Below, one piece after another: positions 1-10,794 of a DNA stretch of 64,000 nucleotides (its first letter is position 1; each line of letters opens with the position of its first letter). The stretch covers positions 203,091,504 through 203,155,503 of the forward strand of contig OU015492.1 of assembly GCA_907164885.2 (NCBI GenBank), in the 5' to 3' direction. The notes beneath the pieces are model-generated. The model saw nothing but the letters and a program-made list of their open reading frames with translations. It had not been told where the DNA came from and did no database searches. The stretch comes from Dolomedes plantarius (taxonomy: Eukaryota; Arthropoda; Arachnida; Araneae; Dolomedidae). The position numbers were made by a program, and so were the translations under genes.

Positions 1-1126
1 TCCCCCTGTTCACATTACTCGATCGAAAATCATTAGACCTGACTGGCGGAAGATTCAGAGCTGGATCTGGCATTCCGCCCTTCGTGGCATTGTTTGTTGA
101 CAGGTCGCCTTTCACAGGCAATCTGCTAGCACGGATTGAGATTTCTCTCTCTCTCTTTCGTCTCCTTTAGAGTTTCAACGGCATACCTTGTTATTGGTTC
201 CTTGTTCCTTCACGCGTGACTTGTATTGTAAATTGGAGATGGCGCTGCGAATGAAATCTCGTTCACTTTTCTGACTGAATAAGTTTTGAAAAAGGATAAC
301 GCGTGGACGAAGGATGTTGAAAGAGATTTGGCGCTCGTGTATTATGTTCCAAGACGACATATTCCGTCCAGCCATTGGAATAAAGTATTCGAGAAACCGA
401 CGGTCTGATTTCCTGTTTAGGTAGACGTCACCTACCTTATGTACCATTCTTACGGAACTTCTTTTTATTGGAAGTTTCACCTCTCAATATTTGAGCATTA
501 ATCCATGCCCCCCAACATCTTAATACCCTTGCTTTAGATTACGTGATTGTCAATTTTTTTAAGTCTGCAACTGAATAGTTTGTTTCTGGAATAGTTTGTT
601 TCTGGTTTGTTTCTCGCCTTAACCGTCACTTACGGAATTGGTTTATGTACGCATCTTTCACTTTGCAGTAGGATTATTTGTGTGCTTGCATGTAAGGTGC
701 GTTGAGCCAATACTGTAAGTTGTGTTTGTCTTTTCATTTTCTTTTTGACTTATTGCTTCCTTGGGGGACTCGGGGCCTTGGGATGTCTTTTGGGCTTGCC
801 TGCATCCTATTCAGAAAGTTCTCCCTTGAGGTAACTGATATGGTTAGGCTCCCTGATGAAGAGACCTATCGGTTACCTCTGTTGTTTTATGGTTCAGTTC
901 CGGCACTTATACAGAATCTTGCCGTTGGTGCGTGGATGCCCAGAGTGCATGATTTCTGTTTGTTTCTTGTCTATATTCGTATTATTTTTATCTATCTCTG
1001 TTGGATTATTTATTTGTTTCTGGAATCTCTCTGATTTAATAACACAAGAGTTTTACGACACTGTCTTTTTTTAGAAAGGTTTCATTGGAATATTAAAAAT
1101 TAATTTCGGTCTTCTTAGACATCTTT
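1..1126. other. no recognisable gene
   Basis: AT-rich unique-looking sequence. The open frames here (for example 175-480 on the minus strand and 702-1034 on the plus strand) have no family motif I recognise and have low-complexity composition. A CT-rich stretch lies near 140-165. Nothing else is supported. Confidence 0.5.
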
Positions 1127-1345
1127 ACGTGAAAATGTATTTCATGTAAATTGATCGCTGTAAAGTTTGGAGAAATTTCGTGCGTGTGGAAAGGAGGTTT
1201 ATCAATTTGAACCATTAGTTTTGCCAAACTGTGTGCGAGGAAATGTATTTCATCGTAACTTATCTTGGTAAAGTTTTGAGAACTTTCGTGCGTGCTTGGG
1301 AATAGTATATATCAGTTCCAACATTTAGTTGTGCAGCGCTCTGCG
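1127..1345 (+). repeat. degenerate two-unit tandem repeat of about 108 bp
   Basis: Two diverged units follow one another, the first starting near 1130 and the second near 1240. Both contain the word AATGTATTTCAT, then a GTAAAGTTT word, then TTTCGTGCGTG, then a TATCA word and an ACCATTAG/ACATTTAG word. The spacing of these words is about 108 bases. No coding potential is evident. Confidence 0.55.
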
Positions 1346-1444
1346 CAAAACTTTCCGTGCAATATTTATCCAACCATTTTTATCTAAAGTGCTCTCTGTG
1401 CCAACCTCCAGCTTTCCCAACTGGGCTCTTGTGTGTATAAATAA

Positions 1445-1448
<4 letters not shown>

Positions 1449-1491
<43 letters not shown>
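1449..1491. repeat. AT dinucleotide microsatellite
   Basis: An uninterrupted AT run of about 43 bases, directly after two AAAT units. From here to 1800 I see nothing further. Confidence 0.9.
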
Positions 1492-1495
<4 letters not shown>

Positions 1496-1863
1496 TGTAT
1501 CAAATTTATTCGTTACAGATAATGTAACAATTAAGTATGACTATATTTCACACATAGGTGTTCCACTGATTTTGAATTAGACTTATTTAATAGGAAGGAA
1601 AACATTTACTTTAGACTTACATCTCAGGCTTTGGAAAAAATGTTCTGCAGTGTATAAAGGAACTAACATTGAAGTCATTTTGATTGAGTATTCTTGATTG
1701 AGCTTGAAGTATTATTTTCTTATATTGTTAGCATTTACAGGTTTATTTAGGCATCTCATTTGTTTTGAAAATATTAATCTACAACTTTTAATTTAGTGGC
1801 AACTGGTTGTATATAACACACTATGGGTTCCGAAATACTTTTCTGCTTAGATAACTGGTTGTA

Positions 1864-3161
1864 CAAAGGCTGTTCACACATTTTTTAGACGATGTATGTT
1901 GTATTCACAAAACTAAATTACATAAAATTCTTGTGTTTTAAATGTTCTATTTGACATCCCTTATTCTGAACTATCTTTCGACACCGCAATTTCCAGGATA
2001 ATAATGCCTTTTGAAGTGTCAGAAGAGGTATTCTATCCCATTCCTCCTGAACAGCTTTCCAGAGTCCTGTAAGGATTTTGGGACGACGTTTGGATAATGC
2101 AGATTTTAAAAGTCCGAAAGCACAAAAATCCATAGGTGATACATCGGGAGATTTAGTAGGGATATCAGTGAAGGGTATGGCCTTGATACCAGTTTTTTGT
2201 TCCATTTCTTTTAGGAAATTTACAGTGGATTTTGATGTGTAACTGCTAGCTTTGTCCTGATGGAGTCTCACAGATTGATGGCACTGTGGGTAAAGCGATG
2301 GTATTTCATTCAGAAAAATTGGCGATAAAATATGTTCCTGATAGTATTTGGAGTTAATCTTGACATTTTTTCCCACTCTTATTTTTAACTTGCCATTATA
2401 AGAAAAACCAGCAACAATCATGAATCCCTTAGAAAAACTTTCTTTCGATTCTTTGAACCATGTACTTAAATTTTTTTCTCCCCTTTTATGATAATAAATG
2501 GCTCTTTTTTTGTTGCAATCATTTAAATACACCCATGATTCATCTATTGTGACAATTGTTTTCCATTTTTCTTTGGATAAGTTTTTCTCATACAGAATTC
2601 TGCAGCGTGTCCTGCGTTCAGCGATATGATTTGGAAGAAGACGATGCACATTGCGTTTTTTATCTTTCTTAAGCTTTAAATCAACGTTTATCATTTTGTT
2701 TACAGTGGACACCGAGCATTTTAATGATTTTGCAACTGTCCTTTGACTAGGGGGATTTTCTTTTAACATTAAACAACGCACCTTTGCAATAGTCGAAGAT
2801 GTCCGTTTTTTACTTGGATACTTGTTTGGAATTTTTGTCCCACTTGAGGTTCCAATTTGACCTTTTTTTCCTTTCTTGTTGACGATATTACCCATCGACG
2901 CTTTAGATATCACAAAACCATGACTCTCACATCGTTTTTGGATAACGAGTATGCATATTTCTCTTCGGAAAGAGCATAAATATAGCCTTCGAACCACTGC
3001 TTTGTTAAAAACGCTGTTTTGAATCAAAACAAAACTTTCAAGCCGGAGACGATAATTTTGACTTGTAAAAACATAGTACAATTGCAATTATTTCTTTTGC
3101 AGTAAACGATTTTTTATTACCGCTTACCAAAATCGTCTAAAAAATGTGCAAACAGCCTCTG
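1864..3161 (-). mobile_element. complete Tc1/mariner-superfamily element, DD41D (rosa-like)
   Basis: The 1,298-bp element has 30-bp terminal inverted repeats at 1864-1893 and 3132-3161 that differ at about three positions. Its ends begin CARAGGCTGTT. It is flanked by the TA duplication typical of the superfamily (1862-1863 and 3162-3163). A single long transposase frame fills the interior. DD41D spacing is known from the rosa group of mariner-like elements; assignment to that group is inference from spacing alone. Near-identical ends and an open frame suggest a fairly recent insertion. Confidence 0.93.
1918..3087 (-). CDS. DD41D mariner-like transposase, apparently intact
   Basis: A 389-residue frame inside the element with TIRs at 1864 and 3161. 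A helix-turn-helix-like segment lies near residues 100-135, where the words SQRTVAKSL and CSVSTVNK are seen. The RNase H-fold catalytic core shows the first aspartate in VTIDESWV (D182), the second in HQDKASS (D278) and the third in SPDVSPMD (D320). There are 41 residues between D278 and D320, hence DD41D. The protein would bind the TIRs and cut and paste the element at TA sites in the nucleus. Its length is slightly above the usual 340-350 residues, so translation may begin at an internal methionine such as M65. No stop or frameshift interrupts the core. Activity cannot be judged from sequence. Confidence 0.88.
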   Translation of the reverse strand: MQLYYVFTSQNYRLRLESFVLIQNSVFNKAVVRRLYLCSFRREICILVIQKRCESHGFVISKASMGNIVNKKGKKGQIGTSSGTKIPNKYPSKKRTSSTIAKVRCLMLKENPPSQRTVAKSLKCSVSTVNKMINVDLKLKKDKKRNVHRLLPNHIAERRTRCRILYEKNLSKEKWKTIVTIDESWVYLNDCNKKRAIYYHKRGEKNLSTWFKESKESFSKGFMIVAGFSYNGKLKIRVGKNVKINSKYYQEHILSPIFLNEIPSLYPQCHQSVRLHQDKASSYTSKSTVNFLKEMEQKTGIKAIPFTDIPTKSPDVSPMDFCAFGLLKSALSKRRPKILTGLWKAVQEEWDRIPLLTLQKALLSWKLRCRKIVQNKGCQIEHLKHKNFM

Positions 3162-3507
3162 TATATAACACACTATGGGTTCCGAAATACTTTTCTGCTT
3201 AGATAACTGATTGCATTTATTACTTCATAGTATTCCGCCATTGTCGGGATTATTATTAGGGCATATTTTGATTGCTTTTTATACCACGAAGCATGCAAAT
3301 CGATAAAGGTGTGCGCAAGTCAAGGATCAATATTATTTCGAAAGATTACGATCACAGAATCAAACAAAAGCTAATACACAAGTAAATTTCCCCAAGAATG
3401 AGCTCACGTTCCAGCACCGATATTAATGAAAATTGTCTGTGAATTGCCTAACGGTAAGTGCCGTTATTACAGACCTTCGTTTCATTCATACTGTTGTTAC
3501 TGAATTG

Positions 3508-3780
3508 CATGACTGCGGAGAACATCTTGATGACTTTACGGGTCGAATTATTGAGAGGTTTAAGGTAAGGCAAACTGTTAAGAGTATGGCCGAAGTATTC
3601 GGTACCGTCAATAGCACATTTTTATTGTATGTGTGGAGAGTCTGATGACTGACAGGTTTATTTATCAGGACAAGAGATGATCGCACTCAAATATCAACGT
3701 CCTATGGTGACCGATGTGTACTTCTCCAGTCCTAGTGTCACTGACACCAAACAGCAGGAAACATTCCTGATCAATTTTAA
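3508..3780 (+). pseudogene. decayed Tc1-like transposase N-terminus
   Basis: The plus-strand translation from about 3508 reads LDDFTGRIIERF followed by a helix-turn-helix-like stretch with MAEVFG and VWR, then a stop. Further on, in a shifted frame, TRDDRTQIS resembles the conserved TxRDDRYI motif of Tc1 transposases. Order and spacing fit the paired HTH region of a Tc1 element with a stop and a frameshift. A possible continuation (VYNEILQPMG near 4215-4255, resembling the RDEILHP region) lies beyond the SINE at 3785. This is a call from motif memory without alignment. Confidence 0.45.
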
Positions 3781-3784
3781 AAAA

Positions 3785-3960
3785 ATCCGCGGTCAGGACC
3801 TGGCATTCGGTCTAGTGCCTGTGGGTTCGAGTCCTACTATTGGCATGAATGTTTCTTTGCATGGATATTTTCGGTACGGGTTTAAACTGTGGGTCCCGGT
3901 TTAATTAGCCCTTTTGTAGCAAAAATTGACCGTGGCGCTCTCAACGAACCAATTTCAAAG
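3785..3960 (+). repeat. tRNA-derived SINE, degenerate
   Basis: Contains a B-box-like GGGTTCGAGTCCT near 3823-3835, then the body words shared with other copies in the window: GGGTCCCGG, TTAATTAGCCC and TGTAGCAAAAATTGACCG. It ends in a CTCTCAAC tail. The A-box half is eroded. It may sit inside the decayed Tc1 element around it. Confidence 0.7.
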
Positions 3961-4575
3961 AATGCAATATATCGCGATTCACTGTGGGTCTGGCGACTAA
4001 ACGAGGTGGGATGTTTTCTAGACGACACGCATGCTTTGTTCCATTAACTATTGCCCATTGACAACAACGTTTACAGTTGAAAAATATTCTGTGCTGGTAT
4101 AAGTAAATTCAGTCCCAGCAGCGATTCTGGAAGTTCACTTTTCTGATAGATGGTTGAAGCGTGGTAGAATCCCGCAAACATCAATATGAAGGTCTCGTAT
4201 TTTTCCCTGAAGATGGAAACACGAAGTTTCGTATACAATGAAATATTGCAACCGATGGGCGCTACAGTAGTGAAATAATACTTCCCGAAATGAATCAGTT
4301 CCGTTCCGAAATTTGTCTTGTGTGGGATTTTTTTGGCCCGACAGTACCTTTATTTCCTCTGGAAACATTGTTCCGGATTGAATGACCTACTTATTGTTTC
4401 GATGTAAATCAAATGGATGACTTCCGAGGAACTCCTCAGAGTTGCCTTGCTGCCGAACAGTATCATCCAAATTATATGTTGAAGGAATTACTTTAAGAAT
4501 TAATCATCAAATTCGCATTAAGTGCAGGCAGGTATTTGCATAGAGAGCATCAGGAGTGGTCTTATCCTTAAATAA

Positions 4576-4632
4576 GCCGTAGGTGTAAATTAGCCCAAAT
4601 GTAGCTAAAGTTGACCGTAGCGCTTTCAACTA
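4576..4632 (+). repeat. 3' fragment of the same SINE family
   Basis: Only the tail part is present: AATTAGCCCAAATGTAGC followed by TTGACCGTAGCGCTTTCAAC. It lies just upstream of a fuller copy at 4648. Confidence 0.55.
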
Positions 4633-4647
4633 TGGACCATGATAATG

Positions 4648-4830
4648 AGCCGGAGGATGGCCGAATGGCTAGGGCGCTGGCATTCGGTACCAGGGTTTGT
4701 GGGTTCGAGTTCCACTATTGGCGGGGATGTTTGTAGCTGTTCGGGATAGGCTTTAAGCAGTAGGTCCCGGTCTAATTAGCCCTCGTGTAGCAAACCGATG
4801 ACCATAGCACTCTCAATCAATCAATCATCC
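4648..4830 (+). repeat. tRNA-derived SINE, best-preserved copy
   Basis: The A-box region reads TGGCCGAATGGCTAGGGCG (near 4659-4677). The B box reads GGGTTCGAGTTCC (near 4700-4712). After the tRNA-like head comes a body with AGCAGTAGGTCCCGGTCTAA and TTAGCCCTCGTGTAGC. The tail is a short ATCA repeat. Internal A and B boxes are the RNA polymerase III promoter of tRNA-type SINEs. It lacks a clean acceptor stem, so it is not a functional tRNA gene. Confidence 0.8.
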
Positions 4831-6502
4831 ATGATAGTGATGCATCTATATCTTGCAGACTGTGCTACATAGCCATTTCTGTATAAATTTCCTCAGTATG
4901 TTTTTTATCCGTTGTTAATTTTTCCTTCAATACTGTGGTACTTTACTATCGTCCGTTCGTAGGCCGTTCTCCTATCTCTAGACCTCTCCAGTGAGAAGCT
5001 ACTAAACCTTGTCGTGTACATGCTAAAATCTAGTTTTTTTACCATGTTTTAAAAGTTTTGTCGTAGAAATAATACTGGTGTGTGATTGCGATTAAAAAAA
5101 TATCAGTCAAAATAGAGAATGGTTCTAATTTTACCACGTTCTATGTCACTTGGGTCACCGCGTATCTCGACAAATTTTCCATTCTGACAGTGATTTTCAT
5201 TGCTAAATGTTTCTTTAATCATGAAACATTTTACATTGTCATCAGTCGTGTATGACTAACTCATTTTAGGCGCTTATATTTACTGTCAACCGGTTTCGTA
5301 CGAACATCAATTTCCTCTGAGCCCAGAACATCTGTAATAGTTAATTGTCTTGAAACGTAATTGTTAATCCATCTTCAATTTATTGATTGCATCGTGTATA
5401 AATGACTTGTTAGATTTTTAAGTTGCTTAACAGATTTTAAAATTTTCTTTTTTTCTTACAGGTAAGTTTTCCATTGAAGACATTTCTTTTCGAATATCTG
5501 TACATCGATCGTCCCGTAAGGAAAGGAACTCTCCCGTGTTTTTAAAGTGCGCTGTTAAAAGGTACTCGCTGTGTTTCAGTTGACCACACATCATGACGAT
5601 ATGGTTTTTTAAAAATTTGTCTGACTGTTAGAGTGTATGCACGTGATCTATAAAATGTATTGCATTTAAGAGAGATCTGGCAGAGGGCACCTAAACGCAG
5701 ATTGAGAAGTTTTCAGTGATTCAAGAACGTGTATTTTTATTACCATGTTTTTATTAACTTGCTTTCTTGTTTGTTTGTGTGTGTTTGTACCTTACAAATC
5801 TTGCAGTCGATTTTTAACTAACTTCCCGACTAGCTAGACATTTGAAATATTTTAGAATAGTTCAGAACACGATGACAATGCATTATTTTAATACTTTTAG
5901 CTGTCTTTAAGCAGAATTAAATTCAATTTCAGTTAATTTTGTTTTGTAGACTGGTGGTGTAATCTATCGGCCGGAACAGGGACGAAAAGTTAAACGCAAG
6001 TTAACTTCGAATTAACTTCATTTTCTTTCAAGTTGATGGGATAATTCATCAAAAAAAAAAATTTAAAAAGTATTTATTAATACACAGAATTGTCAAGTTT
6101 ATATAATTCAACAGAAAATTTAAAAACATGGTTTATAAAAAGTTCTTTTTATCTTGTAATTATTGTCTCTTAAATAAGGACTGAAATGAGTCGCTACAAA
6201 AGTGTCATCTTTCCTTTTGGGAGCTTCCAAGTGACATCTGGATTTTATTGTAAGACTTAAGTATGACTTAAAGTGAAAAGTTCACTCCTTTCTTTTATCC
6301 TTCTCTCTCTTCTATCAGTCCAATTTTTTTATTGATAGAAAAATTATAGAAACGTTTTAAAATCATTTATTAGATCAAATTATTTTGCTCTCTTGAATGT
6401 ACGAGTAGCTCGAAACAGGGGAATAGGAAGCTGTGCTGACACAGAATAAATTATCATGAGATATTTAGCAACAAATGTAGTCTTTGGAGGGACATCCAAA
6501 AT
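4831..6502. other. no recognisable gene or element
   Basis: AT-rich sequence with short homopolymers. I see no long open frame, terminal repeats or promoter-like structure that I can defend. Confidence 0.5.
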
Positions 6503-7096
6503 CTCAAACGGTACAGTGGTTTGAGACGAAATAGATGGTACGGTCAGGTTGGATCCGACCCGAACTCTTTTTTGATGAGGTTTTTGGTAGAAATAAGTAC
6601 ACAACAAGCATTTTTGTTGTATAATAACATTTATTGATAATATTTTACGTGAAATAAAACCCTTTATGTAGAAAAAATGACCAACGAATTGTAATCTTGC
6701 TAAACAAAGAAAATCTCTTTGGCCTTTACATAGAATGTTGTACATATTAGGTCTAATATGCTATTTAGTCTGCCTAGTTTTAGAAGTTAGTGAAACCAAC
6801 TTTCCGAGCACAAAAATGTGAAAAATTGTATATGCTGGCAGTTTTGGCCTTCAAAATCGAAATAAAAAATTAAAAAATCTAAAATACAAAAATTTAAAAA
6901 CTGACTTGTGATCATGAATAATGCTTTTCAAAAAAGACACTCGTATGACCTTACTTATATATTTAGTAGGGTGGTCTAGTAGGTCTATATGGTAGGATTC
7001 CTTGTCAACTCGATCTTTTGCAATGAGAAGGAAGAGTACGAGAGGGGGAAGACACACCCTTGGGTCGGATTCGACCCCCACCGTACCGTTTGAGGG
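6503..7096. mobile_element. piggyBac-like MITE
   Basis: The right end reads CCGTACCGTTTGAGGG directly followed by TTAA (7097-7100). The left end carries CTCAAACGGTACAGTGG at 6503-6519, the inverse of the right end. Next to each end is a GGTCGGATTCGACCC-type palindrome (about 7054-7068 on the right; a GGATCCGACCC form near 6551 on the left). A TTAA target and CCCTCAAACGG ends suit piggyBac-type elements. The left TTAA is eroded. The interior open frames (6380-6745 and 6851-7081, minus strand) do not resemble a transposase. Confidence 0.55.
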
Positions 7097-7100
7097 TTAA

Positions 7101-7853
7101 GATACTTACGAGCTAATAAAATCTGTATTCCTGAAAAATTTAATGGCTTTCCATAACTGCTGCCCTTAAAATAAATCTTTTATTTAAATTCCCATGTTTT
7201 ATATACATTTATAATTTGGGTACTATATATTTAGCTAGTAGTCAATTGTTCTTGAAGCAGTTCATCCGTCTTTCGAGTCATGCTATGAGTCACGTGTAGG
7301 GAGCATGATGGGCTATATACTTTTACTCCTGTGGTCTGCAAAAGGGTGGGGTCCGCATTGCAACAGCAGGAGTTCATGTCTGGATAGGAGTTTCTCATTA
7401 TTGATTTCTCTTAACATTGCTTATTCATTAGGGCAGAAAGTTGTTAATTTTCTTGTCTGCAGTGCATGAACCCGAACCTACGAGAAATTATCACTCATTA
7501 CAGTACTCCTCGTGCGTTTTCAAACGGTATAATGTGCTGTAGACTTTCTAGTTTAATTGGTTTATAGTATGTGAAAACGAATAAAGGAATGTAAAAGAAA
7601 ATCGCACTATTAAAATAACATAAAAATTTTCTCAGCGTTATATCTTAAGTCCACAGAGACAAACAGGCTGAACTCTTTAAAATCTCTCTAGTATAATTAA
7701 ATCGTCGTATTTCAGAAACAATGGGGCACGGATTTTAAAAATGCTAACGTGTGTTTTACTTGTTTGTATGAATGTAGAAAGTTATTAACATGATATGTAC
7801 AGAACACCAGTGTAACGTAAAGAAATATAACTGATATTAAAAGGTATAAATCT
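7101..7853. other. no recognisable gene or element
   Basis: AT-rich sequence without a long frame, terminal repeats or tRNA-like boxes that I could identify. Confidence 0.5.
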
Positions 7854-8204
7854 TGGCAGATGTTGATATGTCCGAAAAATCCAATTTTATGTTTTAAGTT
7901 GATATGTCACACTTAAAATTGGTTCTTTAATGTGGCAAAAGCTGATAGTGGAATTATGAAATTATACTAAGTTATTCGGATTTGCAAATGCTGTTATGTA
8001 TAAAAGAGATAATACTTGGTCCCTAAAAGAATATTTTAGTCCCTAAATGAAAATTTCCATTGAAGACCAGCCATATGCTTGAGGTTGAATATGAGTATTA
8101 ATTAAAGCATATTTGGGTTGAATTAAGCGATTTTATATTTCGCAAAAAAAGTTACTTTTTTAATTTCCCGAAAACATGAAAAAATGACATATCAACATCT
8201 GCCA
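7854..8204. mobile_element. 351-bp MITE with perfect 19-bp inverted ends
   Basis: The terminal inverted repeat TGGCAGATGTTGATATGTC lies at 7854-7872 and its exact complement at 8186-8204. Further inverted pairing continues inward: CCGAAAA on the left against TTTCCCG and AAAAACATG-type words on the right. It has no open frame. I could not identify a target-site duplication, so the superfamily is unassigned. The identical ends suggest a young copy. Confidence 0.65.
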
Positions 8205-8710
8205 TAATGCCACAGAAATATATATGTAACTGATAACAAACGAGAAAGCTTTACAAACCCTGGGAGTTAGCTTCTGTGTTTCTGTATTAATATCTTTATT
8301 TGAATGAGAAAAACAATGGCATATAATACAATGCGTATAAATTTTATTCTATTTTTGCGTCTGTCGTTGCGTAGTTTTCACACACTCACTCGCGCACATA
8401 CACCCACTGTAAACGGAAAAAATTGCTCGCTAAAACAAACATGTCATTTTGCTAGAAAGCAAAGTGTATAGATTGGCTGATTGCTCTATTATATACGTCA
8501 TTAAGACATTTATATCTTTGATGCATATCATGTTTGGCACTTAACACAAACTGAGCTTCATTTATCTATCAACTTATCTGTAATCTGTCGCACTGACTTT
8601 ATAAAACGTAATAGCGTGTGGGATGAACACGATATGGCTTCGTCATAGAATTAACACAATGCAAAGTAATATTAGTACATATAATAGATGGGTTTAAAAG
8701 AAAGGTGATA
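8205..8710. other. no recognisable gene or element
   Basis: AT-rich sequence, nothing identified. Confidence 0.5.
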
Positions 8711-8991
8711 AAAAAAATTCAGGTAGTCTCTTCTAACGAAACTGCTTCGGGTTATTAACGTAGGATTACTTATCGTTGCTTACCTCTTTTGTATGCATGC
8801 ATATATATATATAATGTGTGTGTGTTTCAAAATTTTGACGCATTTTAGTACTTTTCTGTTTAACTGTTTACTGCTTGCCCAAGCGATACACACTGGGTTT
8901 GGCGCGCTGCCAAAGTTATAACTCGCGACGCAGGACATCTGAAATTTTGCTTTCCGGAGGACCGTTATGGAGGAACGTAATCCTACGTTAA
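8711..8991 (-). mobile_element. TTAACG-ended MITE, copy 1
   Basis: Inverted words TTAACGTAGGATTAC (8755-8769) and GTAATCCTACGTTAA (8977-8991) bracket the core. A further 45 bases beyond 8755, down to an A-rich run near 8711, are shared with the other copies at 43.9, 47.9 and 55.2 kb, so the element extends past one TTAA. The core contains the palindrome TCAAAATTTTGA and a conserved block with GCGCGCTGCCAAA. The open frame 8780-9058 is a by-product of the repeat. Confidence 0.65.
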
Positions 8992-9122
8992 AATTTCTTG
9001 TGTGATAGATTGTGTGAACAATCACAACGAACTTATAGAAATGATATTCAGAGAACATAAAAAAATTTGTTTTCTAGCCATTTTTTGTCTGTAATCTGAG
9101 CGTTTTATACTCCAGAAAAGAA

Positions 9123-9848
9123 ATTATATATATAATAGCCGTTGTCTCTGTATAACACTTCCGGGCTGTACTCATCTTTCAACTGCAGTCCTCAATTAAC
9201 AAGCGGCCGGTTAGGCTTAATTTCAATTTCAGATGTGGATCAGAATTTTTTTTACCTAAAAACTAATATCTTCTCCATCAAATCACGTTTGTTCAGCCTA
9301 TTTTTCTATAAAACATTCAGAACTAAAAAAAATTGGATGCTTTTAGCTGTATATTTAACAGTTTTTAAAAATCTGTTTACTTTTGCGATGAATTCTGAAA
9401 GTAAACAAACTTGAATGTGAATGAATCAAGTAGCTCAAGTATTCATATCGCGTAGTGAGCTGTAAAAAACTGGATGGCAGTCTACTACTCCAATCGCATG
9501 AAAAACTAAATAAATAAAAAGTAATGAAAGGGTTTGCTTTTACAAGGCGTGTATTAAATGCAATATTGTTAGATAATTCGGGATATTTTTTAACTTTCAT
9601 ATACATTTTCCATTATGACGTCATTATTAGTATTATGACGTCGAAAGGACGGGTTGGATGGCAGTCTACTACTCCAATCGCATGAAAAACTAAATAAATA
9701 AAAAATAATGAAAGGGTTTGCTTTTACAAGGCGTGGATTAAATGCAATATTGTTAGATAATTCAGGATATTTTTTAACTTTCATATACATTTTCCATTAT
9801 GACGTCATTATTAGTATTATGACGTCAAAATGACGGGTTACCTTCTAG
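9123..9848 (+). mobile_element. non-autonomous Helitron-like element, family 2, copy 1
   Basis: The 3' end is CTAG (9845-9848) followed by T, and 9 bases before it a perfect stem CGTCA-AAA-TGACG occupies 9823-9835. A short hairpin just upstream of a CTRR end is the hallmark of Helitron 3' termini. The 5' end lies in a TA-rich run followed by ATAGCCGTTGTCTCTG. No TC start is obvious. There are no inverted ends and no coding capacity. Other copies are at 22,814, 27,410, 33,302 and 37,869. Confidence 0.65.
9471..9838 (+). repeat. 184-bp tandem duplication of the Helitron 3' end
   Basis: The segment 9471-9654 recurs at 9655-9838 with few differences. Both units begin TGGATGGCAGTCTACTACTC and end GACGTC followed by a GACGGGTT word. 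The first unit has GACGTCGAAAGGACGG, which breaks the terminal hairpin; the second has the intact hairpin and the CTAG end. Confidence 0.9.
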
Positions 9849-10794
9849 TTTTCTAATAAAATTGCAAAATTATGATAAAAAAATCATAAATTTTAAAATC
9901 CGAAGTATTTTAGTTTGTCAGTATAACCTTTTTTCTTCAGCTTTTTTATTTCTCATTTATAAGAAAATTTGTCGTATATTATACCTTAACTCATTTCGAT
10001 ACCAAAACACTCTTAGTTTATGCACCGAATTTCTTAAAAGAAAAAAATACGGTAGGCAGATTCCACCATACCACCCAAGTATTGTAATCAGTGAGATGTA
10101 ATTGTTTTTTCTCCTTTGATTAATTACAGATTTAAAGAGAATACCTTTCTACTTGAAAATAGCTTTTTTTTTTTCATTATCCATTTTCAATTTTCAAGTG
10201 TAGAACTATTTTGTATTTTATGTGTCAGATTCAAAAACGCATAATTTGCAGTCGGGAAAATTATTCCTTTGCAATCGATCTTTAATCATTAGAGACCCAG
10301 CGTCAAAATCTTCCGAAGTTGGATTTTAAAGCGTTGATGTAGAGATGAACATTTGATTGCTTTCGTACTCGGATTACTGATCGATTTTCATTCCAGACAT
10401 ATTATGATTTTAGGCAGGTAATTTTCCTGTACTAGCGAATCTTTCTCTCGTTCTCATTAAAGGACAACTGCAACAATTTTTCCCAGTGAATGACTGCTTC
10501 ACTTTAATAAATTAGAAGCTTTACGTATGCACACTTTCTTTTACTTTTACTTATTGGGATTACGGGTGTTTAAATTGTGACCGCTTGAACTTTTGGACTT
10601 GAAAACAGTCACAAAGTTTTACAATTAGTACTAAGTGATCTGGAGATATAAGTTTCAAAATAGCCAAGCACTGTTCTTCCTACCGTAATCATAGCAACCA
10701 CTAAATTGCTAAGATATGATAATTTCAATACGTCCGTCATAAAAACTTCACGAATAGTTACCCAATCTTATACGCATTTCGTAAGGTTTATATA
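9849..10794. other. no recognisable gene or element
   Basis: AT-rich sequence. Open frames up to 79 residues look random. Confidence 0.5.

Larger units (their letters stand above)
1801..3215 (+). repeat. 52-bp tandem repeat split by a mariner insertion
   Basis: One full 52-bp unit spans 1801-1852. A second begins at 1853, is interrupted at its TA by the mariner element (1864-3161), and resumes at 3162. A third, partial unit starts at 3205. Removing the element and one copy of TA restores a unit that matches the intact neighbour across the junction, so the pre-insertion site can be read directly. Confidence 0.9.

Noticed and set aside
1827..3209. reading the repeated 50 bases beside the mariner as a long target-site duplication
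   Set aside because: An additional full unit precedes the insertion, so it is a pre-existing 52-bp tandem repeat. The real duplication is TA.
4648..4720. possible functional tRNA gene from the A and B boxes
   Set aside because: No acceptor stem pairing is evident, and the same head and body recur elsewhere as a SINE.
9801..9826. short palindromic repeats as a CRISPR-like array
   Set aside because: There are only two palindromes with a single short spacer, in an animal transposon; no array is present.
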